Below, in pieces: positions 12,900-13,241 of a DNA stretch of 13,241 bases; positions within the stretch are counted from its first letter, which is position 1, and every line of letters starts with the position of its first letter. Source of the stretch: Pseudomonadota bacterium. Lineage in GTDB: Bacteria > Desulfobacterota > Syntrophia > Syntrophales > UBA5619. Both the position numbers and the translations under genes were made by a program. Below the pieces are notes generated by a model, which ran no database searches, was not told where the DNA came from, and was given only the letters and a program-made list of their open reading frames with translations. The stretch is from positions 1 through 13,241 of the forward strand of contig JAHIMW010000002.1 in the NCBI GenBank assembly GCA_018896355.1. Reading direction: 5' to 3'.

Positions 12900-13241
12900 A
12901 TGGGAAGTCAAAAGAAATACTACGCCGTAATCCAGGGTTACCGGCCGGGTATCTATACCGCCTGGTACGGCCCCGGGGGCGCCGAAGAGCAGGTCCTTGG
13001 GTATGCCGGGGCCGTTTACAAAGGCTTTGTCACCGCGGAAGAGGCGCGGCGCTGGCTTGCGAGCCCGGCGGTAAAGAGCCGGAAAGCTCCCGACAGGGAA
13101 CAGGGCGCCGCCGAACCGGCGGCGCCCGCTGCCTCGCCGGGGCAGATCATCATCTATACCGACGGCGGCTGCACCGGGAACCCGGGACCGGGAGGGTACG
13201 GCGCGGTCATCATCGACGGGGATAGTCGAAGCGAACTGACG
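12900..13241 (+). CDS. rnhA: Ribonuclease HI with N-terminal hybrid-binding domain, partial
   Basis: RNase HI cuts the RNA strand of RNA-DNA hybrids. The 114 residues in the window start at ATG 12900 and run off the right edge. Residues 5-53 (KKYYAVIQGYRPGIYTAWYG, then GFVTAEEARRWL) form the viroplasmin-like hybrid-binding domain also seen in eukaryotic RNase H1. A Pro/Ala-rich linker of about 25 residues follows, then the start of the catalytic domain, IIIYTDGGCTGNPGPGGYGA, with the first catalytic Asp at 88. The remaining Glu, Asp and His residues lie outside the window. The ribosome-binding site is poor (GGGGA about 10 nt upstream). The gene is divergent from serS, with 219 nt between the two start codons. 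In that gap I see no clear rnhA promoter. Confidence 0.93.
   Translation, partial: MGSQKKYYAVIQGYRPGIYTAWYGPGGAEEQVLGYAGAVYKGFVTAEEARRWLASPAVKSRKAPDREQGAAEPAAPAASPGQIIIYTDGGCTGNPGPGGYGAVIIDGDSRSELT

Noticed and set aside
1..13241. Defence system, CRISPR array, prophage or biosynthetic cluster
   Set aside because: No repeat-spacer pattern, nuclease/helicase pair, phage structural gene or assembly-line enzyme is visible. The window is mostly housekeeping.

Overview
The window is about 13.2 kb of mostly GC-rich bacterial chromosome carrying ordinary housekeeping genes. Its gene content and protein style (Slt70-type transglycosylase, two-domain RNase HI, CPA2 antiporter with TrkA domains, QueF/YhhQ pair) suggest a Gram-negative deltaproteobacterium, perhaps Syntrophales-like. 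That placement is an inference from protein style, not from a marker gene alignment.

Layout. Positions 1-885 are a scarred accessory stretch: the tail of a broken EamA-type transporter, an AT-rich small membrane protein gene (minus strand) with an internal tandem duplication, and what looks like a decayed thiS sulfur-carrier gene. A radical SAM gene (886-1782, plus) converges on an rraA-like gene, which follows an slt lytic transglycosylase gene on the minus strand (1794-4523). A 180-bp full-length palindromic MITE-like element (4733-4912) lies between slt and ndk (4993-5445). Next come a transglutaminase-like gene (5554-6252), a REP-like palindrome, and tRNA-Gln(CUG) with its terminator, all on the minus strand except the palindrome.

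The plus strand then carries queF and yhhQ, which overlap by 8 nt and together serve queuosine precursor reduction and transport. They are followed by a 23-codon ORF and an 83-aa gene of unknown function driven by a perfect-consensus sigma70 promoter. From 8350 to 8671 there is a frameshifted small gene, short direct repeats and a terminator next to tRNA-Arg(ACG). A large CPA2 antiporter gene (8951-10954), two tRNA-Ser genes (GCU and UGA) and serS follow, all on the minus strand. The window ends in the first third or so of an RNase HI gene (rnhA, plus).

Functional themes are translation (serS next to two serine tRNAs, tRNA-Gln, tRNA-Arg), tRNA modification (queF, yhhQ), cell-wall turnover (slt), nucleotide metabolism (ndk) and ion homeostasis. 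I see no defence system, CRISPR array, prophage or biosynthetic cluster. The least ordinary items are the palindromic element, the serS/tRNA-Ser arrangement with a tRNA promoter embedded in the serS stop codon, the 53-nt perfect-style hairpin between the serine tRNAs, and the several small remnants at the edges of tRNA and accessory regions.
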